From Pictodentalium vernedei (lineage: Eukaryota > Mollusca > Scaphopoda > Dentaliida > Dentaliidae): a stretch of DNA of 64,000 nucleotides. Position numbers and translations under genes: made by a program. This document shows positions 47,950 through 62,900 of this stretch, piece by piece (positions within the stretch are counted from its first letter, which is position 1; each line of letters starts with the position of its first letter). The notes below the pieces were generated by a model. It was not told the origin of the DNA. It made no database searches and saw nothing but the letters and a program-made list of their open reading frames with translations. The stretch is from positions 1 to 64,000 of the forward strand of contig JAUFNR010000047.1 in NCBI GenBank assembly GCA_031216915.1, written 5' to 3'.

Positions 47950-50900
47950 CAATAGCAATGACACTCTTCAAATAAGGGAAATTTGAGCAATTCCCGCCTC
48001 TTGAATGTTTTTCCTCACAGGTGTCCAAGCTTGGCGGGGTTGGCTTGCCACCGAGAAGTATTTCTACATACATAATGTCGTCTATGTAGATAGCGTTGTG
48101 TAGAGTGATGAGATGGATTTGCTTTGGATACCCCAAGTATACTCCTCCTAACTTTTCAGTTCTATTGGATGAGCTTTCACTTATATTGTTCAGCTATCAC
48201 ACAATGGTTGTCATTGGTCATTTAAACTAAAGGAGAGTACGTTTTTGAACAAATCCAATTTTCAATTTCTTTTTGAGGAATCTGGGGCGCAGATTTCCGA
48301 TGTGTGTGTTTATTATACCCAAACTCTCAGACAATCACGATCACAGCCCTTCAGCGGATGACTCGGTTGAACTATATTTGGTCCCGCCAATTCTTTCACC
48401 CCCCCCCCCCTCCCAAACAAAACACACACACACATATATAAGCTAGCGACGGAGGAGAGCATTTACTCAACAGCTGATGCGTCTGTGTTTATAAGAGTGC
48501 ACGCGAGTGTATATTTGATGCGGTCTGGAAACTACAGTAGTGTTGTTAACTGGTGGTGGACACGTTATGCTTTACTGCTTAAATATTACCCTGTGGCCAA
48601 CGCACCGTGTGTTACTTCTGTTACTTCTCTGAAGGGACAACGTAATTGTACAAAATAAGCTAAACTTCATTTTGTTATGTTTTGTAGCAATGGTTTAGGC
48701 ATGAATACTGGGTGGGTGTGATCTCAAATAACACTAAACAATTAGATGGTGGTTCATTGCTGAGTCTTTGGAACTTTGAAACGGCTTTTCCAAAAAGTTG
48801 TGCTCCCTACAAGAGAGTGCCCACGCATATTCAGAAATCTCAATGAAATTGATATATGGGCGATTCTGTACTCTAGAAACATGCGTAGCGTGACTGAGAA
48901 TAGTTTGGATGTTTGGACAAGAATATGGACAGGGGGAAAAAATGACTGTCAATTTGGTAAAATTTCACAAATTTTCGAAAATGCGCTTTTTTATAAACAA
49001 AATTTTTAATGGGTAAAAAGGGTCTTTCTCTTTATTGAGATGTTCTGGATTTTGGCTCGGAACATCTGCACTTCATTTTCATTCTTTTTGGGGATATTTG
49101 TGTTCAAATTTTGGCCCCGGGCGATGAGATTTTGTAACAAATAAGTGCCAACATCAGTCAGTTGTTACTATTTAAGGTAACTCTGAATCTAAGGACGAGG
49201 TTTGTCCGGTATGGATGACTGAACAGACCTCCCCTCTCTCAAAAAATCGTCTGCTCAGTCATTACGCTGGTTAAAATTGTAAGCTATCACAGCTTTGTTT
49301 CTGTCGATTTTTATTAAAAGCTAGCATAGTTTTTCCAACACCGCTCATGTACTCGAAAATGGGCGTTATTATCTCCTCTGGAAACATAATGAAGGAGGTA
49401 TTACGATTTAAAGTTCTCTATTTATTTAATGTTTTGCCACAGGAGAACAAATCGGGCTGTAGCTCAGTAAGTTCAGGCGTTCACTTAGCTGAGTGAAACG
49501 TGCGTTGTCAATGCGACGTGAGTTCAAAACCCACCGCTTCTTAGAATTTATTCATTATCCTAACACATGCAATTTTCGCTTTGTTCTAGTTGCATCTTCA
49601 TGTTTGGTGCATGTTTTCGCAAATTAGCTGGTCGAAAGGCTGGGATCCTCCACAATCAGTATATTTAAACAAAAATGTTGGGGAAACAACCAATTGCCCA
49701 AAACAGACAGACCATTTCTCTTTGGGTCATATTGTATAATTAGGGACGCTATTACGTTGCAAATATTAAAAGTCAAATAACGAGATGAACATGACTGCCT
49801 GTTGATGTTTTTTTTGTCTGTTCAGCACCACCGTCTGCCAGATTTAATGTTTCATTGAAATAAAAGATTGCGAATATTGTTTACTGTGCCTCATAAATAA
49901 CCCTTGTGACGAACTAAAAGAGTATATGCACTGACACTGTTTTATTACCACCATAAGCAATGCATGTCATCTCCGTTATGTCAGTAGTGGGGGACCTTAA
50001 TTTCAGCAGTCCAAGTGGGAGCGCTTTGGAGCATTGTGCAAATGCGTACAACACTTTAATGATACACTTGCCTTCAACAGTTGCTAGCCTTGCGTGTGTC
50101 GGTTTAGTAAATTTGGAAGTACGGAAGTAGATAGCTGCTGCAAGATGGTTCTCTCTGCGCTATCCGTCCTCTTTCACCCGACACAATTCAAATCAGGTTG
50201 TTGGAAGAGTCGCGATACCCCAATAATAAGCAAACAAGTGCATTCCACCACAACAAACTTTAAATATTCGGTGTATTTTGAGCTGAAAGATTTAATTTCA
50301 CAGAAAGACAGGTATAATGGCTTTGCTTATAAGTTAGACAACGTTTGGAGCTAAACAGGGGCGATGGACCGGTCTCATGATTCCATGTGCTAGAGTCTGT
50401 CATTTACGAACAGCATGCTCTCAAAGTATGCGTTTGAAAGGTTGGGTGCAGGGGGGGGGGGGGGGCGTTTTATTTCAGTTTCACATATTTTTATCTAAAG
50501 GGTCGTTTCATGTTGATTTTAAGCTCGCGGGTTTATCTGGAATACCTTTCGATATCGATGTGTAGAGGGGGAAGTCACGATGGGTAGGGGAAGCGTCCAC
50601 GTCACAAAAATAAGTGGTTTCACAGATGAAGTTTAGATTCCTTCGAGCATCCACATTGGGTATTCTGGGTCCCTACTTCTTCCACTGTTTATACTGGTTC
50701 AGGGTGAATTTCATGTGTCATATTAAAGGTGAGTGGACATTTTAGAGGGAGGGATAGCGTTGATTTCAGTTTAGTTTCAGATTAGACTTGTTTCAGCATT
50801 TGGTGGGCATTCAGTTCCGCAATACGCTGGCCATAGTTTTGATCGGCTGTCATAATGTTGGCTCCATATTGTAACCCTTGTCGTTAGAAAGTCGTGTGCA

Positions 50901-51945
50901 GTTTAAGAAGGGTCTCTTCTCAAACTTCCCAGATTTATTATCGCGAAGCTTTTAGCCGATTTGTGTGATTACTAGCTTTAATGGTAGGTGATTTTATGTG
51001 TTGTCAGTATTAATTCTGTGTTGAAGGTAGGTTACACAGAAAAACTGGGATTCGTCGGGAAGTTCAAGCGTTTCTTGTAACAGCTGAAGGTCGAAATTAT
51101 GAACTCTTCTATATTGTAAGTTGCAACTTGTATACGCTAGTGTTCCAATTCAGAATTCAACGTTTATGATAATGTGAAAAAGGTGTTCACTCACTACCCA
51201 GTAACTGTTGAATGCCTTTAATAATTCAGAAGATAAGATTTCACAAGAATGAAATCATGAACAATGGAAAACTTTACATGTGCCATTTATTGGTTTAGTC
51301 AAGTAAAAAAAAAATTTCAATTTTTTCCCATGGGTACCCTTGGGAAATCTGTCAAAAAACTTCAAAATTTTTGTTCCCATTTCATGATGCAAAAATGTTC
51401 TACATATAAAAATTCCATTGTTTTAAAATTTCCTTCTGCTGAAATCACTTGTTCTCACTGAATAAATCAACTTGAAGAAAACGATGTGTATCACCGTAAA
51501 TTAAACTTTTCCGTCCATGACCGCTGTAGGTTAACGCACAGTGCCACTTTTCTCTACATGATTAAATCGGGACTCGGAGATTCACTCGAATGATATATTA
51601 AACAGAAGGCAACTCTTCAAACAGAATGCATCCATATCGCATCTAAACAGACTGAATAATCTTCAGTTCATGTTTTTAGGGTTCTATCCATTAAAAATAT
51701 AGCAGTTACAGCGGTCAGAAAGAAGCTTGTCAATTCCAATCGTTTGTTTTTCAGTACTTCTACGGAGAAGCAACTTCTGCGACTTGGAAGACTACAGTAT
51801 TTTCGGTTATACCTCCACAGCGCCTTCTATCCCCAAAAACGGACGTTAGTGTGCCTAAAAACAAACGATGACTTTCAGAAGCTGATTAAGATTGTTCCCT
51901 TTTGAAAAAGGGAAAGGCCTTCCTTATCTACGACTGAGAAACCCC
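47950..51945 (+). repeat. Array copy 13 (3996 bp)
   Basis: The C run is 12 bases (48399-48410) then TCCC. The G run is 15 bases (50451-50465). C51834 replaces A near the end of the copy and is shared at the same place with copies 14 and 15. Confidence 0.97.
49454..49538 (+). pseudogene. tRNA-like element, copy 13
   Basis: Identical to 5508-5592 by eye. Confidence 0.5.
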
Positions 51946-54900
51946 CAATAGCAATGACACTCTTCAAATAAGGGAAATTTGAGCAATTCCCGCCTCTTGA
52001 ATGTTTTTCCTCACAGGTGTCCAAGCTTGGCGGGGTTGGCTTGCCACCGAGAAGTATTTCTACATACATAATGTCGTCTATGTAGATAGCGTTGTGTAGA
52101 GTGATGAGATGGATTTGCTTTGGATACCCCAAGTATACTCCTCCTAACTTTTCAGTTCTATTGGATGAGCTTTCACTTATATTGTTCAGCTATCACACAA
52201 TGGTTGTCATTGGTCATTTAAACTAAAGGAGAGTACGTTTTTGAACAAATCCAATTTTCAATTTCTTTTTGAGGAATCTGGGGCGCAGATTTCCGATGTG
52301 TGTGTTTATTATACCCAAACTCTCAGACAATCACGATCACAGCCCTTCAGCGGATGACTCGGTTGAACTATATTTGGTCCCGCCAATTCTTTCACCCCCC
52401 CCCCCCCTCCCAAACAAAACACACACACACATATATAAGCTAGCGACGGAGGAGAGCATTTACTCAACAGCTGATGCGTCTGTGTTTATAAGAGTGCACG
52501 CGAGTGTATATTTGATGCGGTCTGGAAACTACAGTAGTGTTGTTAACTGGTGGTGGACACGTTATGCTTTACTGCTTAAATATTACCCTGTGGCCAACGC
52601 ACCGTGTGTTACTTCTGTTACTTCTCTGAAGGGACAACGTAATTGTACAAAATAAGCTAAACTTCATTTTGTTATGTTTTGTAGCAATGGTTTAGGCATG
52701 AATACTGGGTGGGTGTGATCTCAAATAACACTAAACAATTAGATGGTGGTTCATTGCTGAGTCTTTGGAACTTTGAAACGGCTTTTCCAAAAAGTTGTGC
52801 TCCCTACAAGAGAGTGCCCACGCATATTCAGATGAAATTGATATATGGGCGATTCTGTACTCTAGAAACATGCGTAGCGTGACTGAGAATAGTTTGGATG
52901 TTTGGACAAGAATATGGACAGGGGGAAAAAATGACTGTCAATTTGGTAAAATTTCACAAATTTTCGAAAATGCGCTTTTTTATAAACAAAATTTTTAATG
53001 GGTAAAAAGGGTCTTTCTCTTTATTGAGATGTTCTGGATTTTGGCTCGGAACATCTGCACTTCATTTTCATTCTTTTTGGGGATATTTGTGTTCAAATTT
53101 TGGCCCCGGGCGATGAGATTTTGTAACAAATAAGTGCCAACATCAGTCAGTTGTTACTATTTAAGGTAACTCTGAATCTAAGGACGAGGTTTGTCCGGTA
53201 TGGATGACTGAACAGACCTCCCCTCTCTCAAAAAATCGTCTGCTCAGTCATTACGCTGGTTAAAATTGTAAGCTATCACAGCTTTGTTTCTGTCGATTTT
53301 TATTAAAAGCTAGCATAGTTTTTCCAACACCGCTCATGTACTCGAAAATGGGCGTTATTATCTCCTCTGGAAACATAATGAAGGAGGTATTACGATTTAA
53401 AGTTCTCTATTTATTTAATGTTTTGCCACAGGAGAACAAATCGGGCTGTAGCTCAGTAAGTTCAGGCGTTCACTTAGCTGAGTGAAACGTGCGTTGTCAA
53501 TGCGACGTGAGTTCAAAACCCACCGCTTCTTAGAATTTATTCATTATCCTAACACATGCAATTTTCGCTTTGTTCTAGTTGCATCTTCATGTTTGGTGCA
53601 TGTTTTCGCAAATTAGCTGGTCGAAAGGCTGGGATCCTCCACAATCAGTATATTTAAACAAAAATGTTGGGGAAACAACCAATTGCCCAAAACAGACAGA
53701 CCATTTCTCTTTGGGTCATATTGTATAATTAGGGACGCTATTACGTTGCAAATATTAAAAGTCAAATAACGAGATGAACATGACTGCCTGTTGATGTTTT
53801 TTTTGTCTGTTCAGCACCACCGTCTGCCAGATTTAATGTTTCATTGAAATAAAAGATTGCGAATATTGTTTACTGTGCCTCATAAATAACCCTTGTGACG
53901 AACTAAAAGAGTATATGCACTGACACTGTTTTATTACCACCATAAGCAATGCATGTCATCTCCGTTATGTCAGTAGTGGGGGACCTTAATTTCAGCAGTC
54001 CAAGTGGGAGCGCTTTGGAGCATTGTGCAAATGCGTACAACACTTTAATGATACACTTGCCTTCAACAGTTGCTAGCCTTGCGTGTGTCGGTTTAGTAAA
54101 TTTGGAAGTACGGAAGTAGATAGCTGCTGCAAGATGGTTCTCTCTGCGCTATCCGTCCTCTTTCACCCGACACAATTCAAATCAGGTTGTTGGAAGAGTC
54201 GCGATACCCCAATAATAAGCAAACAAGTGCATTCCACCACAACAAACTTTAAATATTCGGTGTATTTTGAGCTGAAAGATTTAATTTCACAGAAAGACAG
54301 GTATAATGGCTTTGCTTATAAGTTAGACAACGTTTGGAGCTAAACAGGGGCGATGGACCGGTCTCATGATTCCATGTGCTAGAGTCTGTCATTTACGAAC
54401 AGCATGCTCTCAAAGTATGCGTTTGAAAGGTTGGGTGCAGGGGGGGGGGGGGGGGGGGCGTTTTATTTCAGTTTCACATATTTTTATCTAAAGGGTCGTT
54501 TCATGTTGATTTTAAGCTCGCGGGTTTATCTGGAATACCTTTCGATATCGATGTGTAGAGGGGGAAGTCACGATGGGTAGGGGAAGCGTCCACGTCACAA
54601 AAATAAGTGGTTTCACAGATGAAGTTTAGATTCCTTCGAGCATCCACATTGGGTATTCTGGGTCCCTACTTCTTCCACTGTTTATACTGGTTCAGGGTGA
54701 ATTTCATGTGTCATATTAAAGGTGAGTGGACATTTTAGAGGGAGGGATAGCGTTGATTTCAGTTTAGTTTCAGATTAGACTTGTTTCAGCATTTGGTGGG
54801 CATTCAGTTCCGCAATACGCTGGCCATAGTTTTGATCGGCTGTCATAATGTTGGCTCCATATTGTAACCCTTGTCGTTAGAAAGTCGTGTGCAGTTTAAG

Positions 54901-55938
54901 AAGGGTCTCTTCTCAAACTTCCCAGATTTATTATCGCGAAGCTTTTAGCCGATTTGTGTGATTACTAGCTTTAATGGTAGGTGATTTTATGTGTTGTCAG
55001 TATTAATTCTGTGTTGAAGGTAGGTTACACAGAAAAACTGGGATTCGTCGGGAAGTTCAAGCGTTTCTTGTAACAGCTGAAGGTCGAAATTATGAACTCT
55101 TCTATATTGTAAGTTGCAACTTGTATACGCTAGTGTTCCAATTCAGAATTCAACGTTTATGATAATGTGAAAAAGGTGTTCACTCACTACCCAGTAACTG
55201 TTGAATGCCTTTAATAATTCAGAAGATAAGATTTCACAAGAATGAAATCATGAACAATGGAAAACTTTACATGTGCCATTTATTGGTTTAGTCAAGTAAA
55301 AAAAAAATTTCAATTTTTTCCCATGGGTACCCTTGGGAAATCTGTCAAAAAACTTCAAAATTTTTGTTCCCATTTCATGATGCAAAAATGTTCTACATAT
55401 AAAAATTCCATTGTTTTAAAATTTCCTTCTGCTGAAATCACTTGTTCTCACTGAATAAATCAACTTGAAGAAAACGATGTGTATCACCGTAAATTAAACT
55501 TTTCCGTCCATGACCGCTGTAGGTTAACGCACAGTGCCACTTTTCTCTACATGATTAAATCGGGACTCGGAGATTCACTCGAATGATATATTAAACAGAA
55601 GGCAACTCTTCAAACAGAATGCATCCATATCGCATCTAAACAGACTGAATAATCTTCAGTTCATGTTTTTAGGGTTCTATCCATTAAAAATATAGCAGTT
55701 ACAGCGGTCAGAAAGAAGCTTGTCAATTCCAATCGTTTGTTTTTCAGTACTTCTACGGAGAAGCAACTTCTGCGACTTGGAAGACTACAGTATTTTCGGT
55801 TATACCTCCACAGCGCCTTCTATCCCCAAAAACGGACGTTAGTGTGCCTAAAAACAAACGATGACTTTCAGAAGCTGATTAAGATTGTTCCCTTTTGAAA
55901 AAGGGAAAGGCCTTCCTTATCTACGACTGAGAAACCCC
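51946..55938 (+). repeat. Array copy 14 (3993 bp), with 8-nt deletion
   Basis: The C run is 13 bases (52395-52407) then TCCC. The G run is 19 bases (54440-54458). Eight bases are missing at ~52831, shared with copies 15 and 16. C55827 repeats the copy 13 variant. No other private change was noticed. Confidence 0.97.
53443..53527 (+). pseudogene. tRNA-like element, copy 14
   Basis: Identical to 5508-5592 by eye. Confidence 0.5.
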
Positions 55939-58900
55939 CAATAGCAATGACACTCTTCAAATAAGGGAAATTTGAGCAATTCCCGCCTCTTGAATGTTTT
56001 TCCTCACAGGTGTCCAAGCTTGGCGGGGTTGGCTTGCCACCGAGAAGTATTTCTACATACATAATGTCGTCTATGTAGATAGCGTTGTGTAGAGTGATGA
56101 GATGGATTTGCTTTGGATACCCCAAGTATACTCCTCCTAACTTTTCAGTTCTATTGGATGAGCTTTCACTTATATTGTTCAGCTATCACACAATGGTTGT
56201 CATTGGTCATTTAAACTAAAGGAGAGTACGTTTTTGAACAAATCCAATTTTCAATTTCTTTTTGAGGAATCTGGGGCGCAGATTTCCGATGTGTGTGTTT
56301 ATTATACCCAAACTCTCAGACAATCACGATCACAGCCCTTCAGCGGATGACTCGGTTGAACTATATTTGGTCCCGCCAATTCTTTCACCCCCCCCCCCCC
56401 CTCCCAAACAAAACACACACACACATATATAAGCTAGCGACGGAGGAGAGCATTTACTCAACAGCTGATGCGTCTGTGTTTATAAGAGTGCACGCGAGTG
56501 TATATTTGATGCGGTCTGGAAACTACAGTAGTGTTGTTAACTGGTGGTGGACACGTTATGCTTTACTGCTTAAATATTACCCTGTGGCCAACGCACCGTG
56601 TGTTACTTCTGTTACTTCTCTGAAGGGACAACGTAATTGTACAAAATAAGCTAAACTTCATTTTGTTATGTTTTGTAGCAATGGTTTAGGCATGAATACT
56701 GGGTGGGTGTGATCTCAAATAACACTAAACAATTAGATGGTGGTTCATTGCTGAGTCTTTGGAACTTTGAAACGGCTTTTCCAAAAAGTTGTGCTCCCTA
56801 CAAGAGAGTGCCCACGCATATTCAGATGAAATTGATATATGGGCGATTCTGTACTCTAGAAACATGCGTAGCGTGACTGAGAATAGTTTGGATGTTTGGA
56901 CAAGAATATGGACAGGGGGAAAAAATGACTGTCAATTTGGTAAAATTTCACAAATTTTCGAAAATGCGCTTTTTTATAAACAAAATTTTTAATGGGTAAA
57001 AAGGGTCTTTCTCTTTATTGAGATGTTCTGGATTTTGGCTCGGAACATCTGCACTTCATTTTCATTCTTTTTGGGGATATTTGTGTTCAAATTTTGGCCC
57101 CGGGCGATGAGATTTTGTAACAAATAAGTGCCAACATCAGTCAGTTGTTACTATTTAAGGTAACTCTGAATCTAAGGACGAGGTTTGTCCGGTATGGATG
57201 ACTGAACAGACCTCCCCTCTCTCAAAAAATCGTCTGCTCAGTCATTACGCTGGTTAAAATTGTAAGCTATCACAGCTTTGTTTCTGTCGATTTTTATTAA
57301 AAGCTAGCATAGTTTTTCCAACACCGCTCATGTACTCGAAAATGGGCGTTATTATCTCCTCTGGAAACATAATGAAGGAGGTATTACGATTTAAAGTTCT
57401 CTATTTATTTAATGTTTTGCCACAGGAGAACAAATCGGGCTGTAGCTCAGTAAGTTCAGGCGTTCACTTAGCTGAGTGAAACGTGCGTTGTCAATGCGAC
57501 GTGAGTTCAAAACCCACCGCTTCTTAGAATTTATTCATTATCCTAACACATGCAATTTTCGCTTTGTTCTAGTTGCATCTTCATGTTTGGTGCATGTTTT
57601 CGCAAATTAGCTGGTCGAAAGGCTGGGATCCTCCACAATCAGTATATTTAAACAAAAATGTTGGGGAAACAACCAATTGCCCAAAACAGACAGACCATTT
57701 CTCTTTGGGTCATATTGTATAATTAGGGACGCTATTACGTTGCAAATATTAAAAGTCAAATAACGAGATGAACATGACTGCCTGTTGATGTTTTTTTTGT
57801 CTGTTCAGCACCACCGTCTGCCAGATTTAATGTTTCATTGAAATAAAAGATTGCGAATATTGTTTACTGTGCCTCATAAATAACCCTTGTGACGAACTAA
57901 AAGAGTATATGCACTGACACTGTTTTATTACCACCATAAGCAATGCATGTCATCTCCGTTATGTCAGTAGTGGGGGACCTTAATTTCAGCAGTCCAAGTG
58001 GGAGCGCTTTGGAGCATTGTGCAAATGCGTACAACACTTTAATGATACACTTGCCTTCAACAGTTGCTAGCCTTGCGTGTGTCGGTTTAGTAAATTTGGA
58101 AGTACGGAAGTAGATAGCTGCTGCAAGATGGTTCTCTCTGCGCTATCCGTCCTCTTTCACCCGACACAATTCAAATCAGGTTGTTGGAAGAGTCGCGATA
58201 CCCCAATAATAAGCAAACAAGTGCATTCCACCACAACAAACTTTAAATATTCGGTGTATTTTGAGCTGAAAGATTTAATTTCACAGAAAGACAGGTATAA
58301 TGGCTTTGCTTATAAGTTAGACAACGTTTGGAGCTAAACAGGGGCGATGGACCGGTCTCATGATTCCATGTGCTAGAGTCTGTCATTTACGAACAGCATG
58401 CTCTCAAAGTATGCGTTTGAAAGGTTGGGTGCAGGGGGGGGGGGGGGGGGGGCGTTTTATTTCAGTTTCACATATTTTTATCTAAAGGGTCGTTTCATGT
58501 TGATTTTAAGCTCGCGGGTTTATCTGGAATACCTTTCGATATCGATGTGTAGAGGGGGAAGTCACGATGGGTAGGGGAAGCGTCCACGTCACAAAAATAA
58601 GTGGTTTCACAGATGAAGTTTAGATTCCTTCGAGCATCCACATTGGGTATTCTGGGTCCCTACTTCTTCCACTGTTTATACTGGTTCAGGGTGAATTTCA
58701 TGTGTCATATTAAAGGTGAGTGGACATTTTAGAGGGAGGGATAGCGTTGATTTCAGTTTAGTTTCAGATTAGACTTGTTTCAGCATTTGGTGGGCATTCA
58801 GTTCCGCAATACGCTGGCCATAGTTTTGATCGGCTGTCATAATGTTGGCTCCATATTGTAACCCTTGTCGTTAGAAAGTCGTGTGCAGTTTAAGAAGGGT

Positions 58901-59932
58901 CTCTTCTCAAACTTCCCAGATTTATTATCGCGAAGCTTTTAGCCGATTTGTGTGATTACTAGCTTTAATGGTAGGTGATTTTATGTGTTGTCAGTATTAA
59001 TTCTGTGTTGAAGGTAGGTTACACAGAAAAACTGGGATTCGTCGGGAAGTTCAAGCGTTTCTTGTAACAGCTGAAGGTCGAAATTATGAACTCTTCTATA
59101 TTGTAAGTTGCAACTTGTATACGCTAGTGTTCCAATTCAGAATTCAACGTTTATGATAATGTGAAAAAGGTGTTCACTCACTACCCAGTAACTGTTGAAT
59201 GCCTTTAATAATTCAGAAGATAAGATTTCACAAGAATGAAATCATGAACAATGGAAAACTTTACATGTGCCATTTATTGGTTTAGTCAAGTAAAAAAAAA
59301 ATTTCAATTTTTTCCCATGGGTACCCTTGGGAAATCTGTCAAAAAACTTCAAAATTTTTGTTCCCATTTCATGATGCAAAAATGTTCTACATATAAAAAT
59401 TCCATTGTTTTAAAATTTCCTTCTGCTGAAATCACTTGTTCTCACTGAATAAATCAACTTGAAGAAAACGATGTGTATCACCGTAAATTAAACTTTTCCG
59501 TCCATGACCGCTGTAGGTTAACGCACAGTGCCACTTTTCTCTACATGATTAAATCGGGACTCGGAGATTCACTCGAATGATATATTAAACAGAAGGCAAC
59601 TCTTCAAACAGAATGCATCCATATCGCATCTAAACAGACTGAATAATCTTCAGTTCATGTTTTTAGGGTTCTATCCATTAAAAATATAGCAGTTACAGCG
59701 GTCAGAAAGAAGCTTGTCAATTCCAATCGTTTGTTTTTCAGTACTTCTACGGAGAAGCAACTTCTGCGACTTGGAAGACTACAGTATTTTCGGTTATACC
59801 TCCACAGCGCCTTCTATCCCCAAAAACGGACGTTAGTGTGCCTAAAAACAAACGATGACTTTCAGAAGCTGATTAAGATTGTTCCCTTTTGAAAAAGGGA
59901 AAGGCCTTCCTTATCTACGACTGAGAAACCCC
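55939..59932 (+). repeat. Array copy 15 (3994 bp), near-duplicate of copy 14
   Basis: The C run is 14 bases (56388-56401) then TCCC. The G run is 19 bases (58434-58452), the same length as in copy 14. The 8-nt deletion is at ~56825, and C59821 repeats the variant of copies 13 and 14. One C-run base is the only difference from copy 14 that I found. Confidence 0.97.
57437..57521 (+). pseudogene. tRNA-like element, copy 15
   Basis: Identical to 5508-5592 by eye. Confidence 0.5.
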
Positions 59933-62900
59933 CAATAGCAATGACACTCTTCAAATAAGGGAAATTTGAGCAATTCCCGCCTCTTGAATGTTTTTCCTCA
60001 CAGGTGTCCAAGCTTGGCGGGGTTGGCTTGCCACCGAGAAGTATTTCTACATACATAATGTCGTCTATGTAGATAGCGTTGTGTAGAGTGATGAGATGGA
60101 TTTGCTTTGGATACCCCAAGTATACTCCTCCTAACTTTTCAGTTCTATTGGATGAGCTTTCACTTATATTGTTCAGCTATCACACAATGGTTGTCATTGG
60201 TCATTTAAACTAAAGGAGAGTACGTTTTTGAACAAATCCAATTTTCAATTTCTTTTTGAGGAATCTGGGGCGCAGATTTCCGATGTGTGTGTTTATTATA
60301 CCCAAACTCTCAGACAATCACGATCACAGCCCTTCAGCGGATGACTCGGTTGAACTATATTTGGTCCCGCCAATTCTTTCACCCCCCCCCCCCTCCCAAA
60401 CAAAACACACACACACATATATAAGCTAGCGACGGAGGAGAGCATTTACTCAACAGCTGATGCGTCTGTGTTTATAAGAGTGCACGCGAGTGTATATTTG
60501 ATGCGGTCTGGAAACTACAGTAGTGTTGTTAACTGGTGGTGGACACGTTATGCTTTACTGCTTAAATATTACCCTGTGGCCAACGCACCGTGTGTTACTT
60601 CTGTTACTTCTCTGAAGGGACAACGTAATTGTACAAAATAAGCTAAACTTCATTTTGTTATGTTTTGTAGCAATGGTTTAGGCATGAATACTGGGTGGGT
60701 GTGATCTCAAATAACACTAAACAATTAGATGGTGGTTCATTGCTGAGTCTTTGGAACTTTGAAACGGCTTTTCCAAAAAGTTGTGCTCCCTACAAGAGAG
60801 TGCCCACGCATATTCAGATGAAATTGATATATGGGCGATTCTGTACTCTAGAAACATGCGTAGCGTGACTGAGAATAGTTTGGATGTTTGGACAAGAATA
60901 TGGACAGGGGGAAAAAATGACTGTCAATTTGGTAAAATTTCACAAATTTTCGAAAATGCGCTTTTTTATAAACAAAATTTTTAATGGGTAAAAAGGGTCT
61001 TTCTCTTTATTGAGATGTTCTGGATTTTGGCTCGGAACATCTGCACTTCATTTTCATTCTTTTTGGGGATATTTGTGTTCAAATTTTGGCCCCGGGCGAT
61101 GAGATTTTGTAACAAATAAGTGCCAACATCAGTCAGTTGTTACTATTTAAGGTAACTCTGAATCTAAGGACGAGGTTTGTCCGGTATGGATGACTGAACA
61201 GACCTCCCCTCTCTCAAAAAATCGTCTGCTCAGTCATTACGCTGGTTAAAATTGTAAGCTATCACAGCTTTGTTTCTGTCGATTTTTATTAAAAGCTAGC
61301 ATAGTTTTTCCAACACCGCTCATGTACTCGAAAATGGGCGTTATTATCTCCTCTGGAAACATAATGAAGGAGGTATTACGATTTAAAGTTCTCTATTTAT
61401 TTAATGTTTTGCCACAGGAGAACAAATCGGGCTGTAGCTCAGTAAGTTCAGGCGTTCACTTAGCTGAGTGAAACGTGCGTTGTCAATGCGACGTGAGTTC
61501 AAAACCCACCGCTTCTTAGAATTTATTCATTATCCTAACACATGCAATTTTCGCTTTGTTCTAGTTGCATCTTCATGTTTGGTGCATGTTTTCGCAAATT
61601 AGCTGGTCGAAAGGCTGGGATCCTCCACAATCAGTATATTTAAACAAAAATGTTGGGGAAACAACCAATTGCCCAAAACAGACAGACCATTTCTCTTTGG
61701 GTCATATTGTATAATTAGGGACGCTATTACGTTGCAAATATTAAAAGTCAAATAACGAGATGAACATGACTGCCTGTTGATGTTTTTTTTGTCTGTTCAG
61801 CACCACCGTCTGCCAGATTTAATGTTTCATTGAAATAAAAGATTGCGAATATTGTTTACTGTGCCTCATAAATAACCCTTGTGACGAACTAAAAGAGTAT
61901 ATGCACTGACACTGTTTTATTACCACCATAAGCAATGCATGTCATCTCCGTTATGTCAGTAGTGGGGGACCTTAATTTCAGCAGTCCAAGTGGGAGCGCT
62001 TTGGAGCATTGTGCAAATGCGTACAACACTTTAATGATACACTTGCCTTCAACAGTTGCTAGCCTTGCGTGTGTCGGTTTAGTAAATTTGGAAGTACGGA
62101 AGTAGATAGCTGCTGCAAGATGGTTCTCTCTGCGCTATCCGTCCTCTTTCACCCGACACAATTCAAATCAGGTTGTTGGAAGAGTCGCGATACCCCAATA
62201 ATAAGCAAACAAGTGCATTCCACCACAACAAACTTTAAATATTCGGTGTATTTTGAGCTGAAAGATTTAATTTCACAGAAAGACAGGTATAATGGCTTTG
62301 CTTATAAGTTAGACAACGTTTGGAGCTAAACAGGGGCGATGGACCGGTCTCATGATTCCATGTGCTAGAGTCTGTCATTTACGAACAGCATGCTCTCAAA
62401 GTATGCGTTTGAAAGGTTGGGTGCAGGGGGGGGGGCGTTTTATTTCAGTTTCACATATTTTTATCTAAAGGGTCGTTTCATGTTGATTTTAAGCTCGCGG
62501 GTTTATCTGGAATACCTTTCGATATCGATGTGTAGAGGGGGAAGTCACGATGGGTAGGGGAAGCGTCCACGTCACAAAAATAAGTGGTTTCACAGATGAA
62601 GTTTAGATTCCTTCGAGCATCCACATTGGGTATTCTGGGTCCCTACTTCTTCCACTGTTTATACTGGTTCAGGGTGAATTTCATGTGTCATATTAAAGGT
62701 GAGTGGACATTTTAGAGGGAGGGATAGCGTTGATTTCAGTTTAGTTTCAGATTAGACTTGTTTCAGCATTTGGTGGGCATTCAGTTCCGCAATACGCTGG
62801 CCATAGTTTTGATCGGCTGTCATAATGTTGGCTCCATATTGTAACCCTTGTCGTTAGAAAGTCGTGTGCAGTTTAAGAAGGGTCTCTTCTCAAACTTCCC

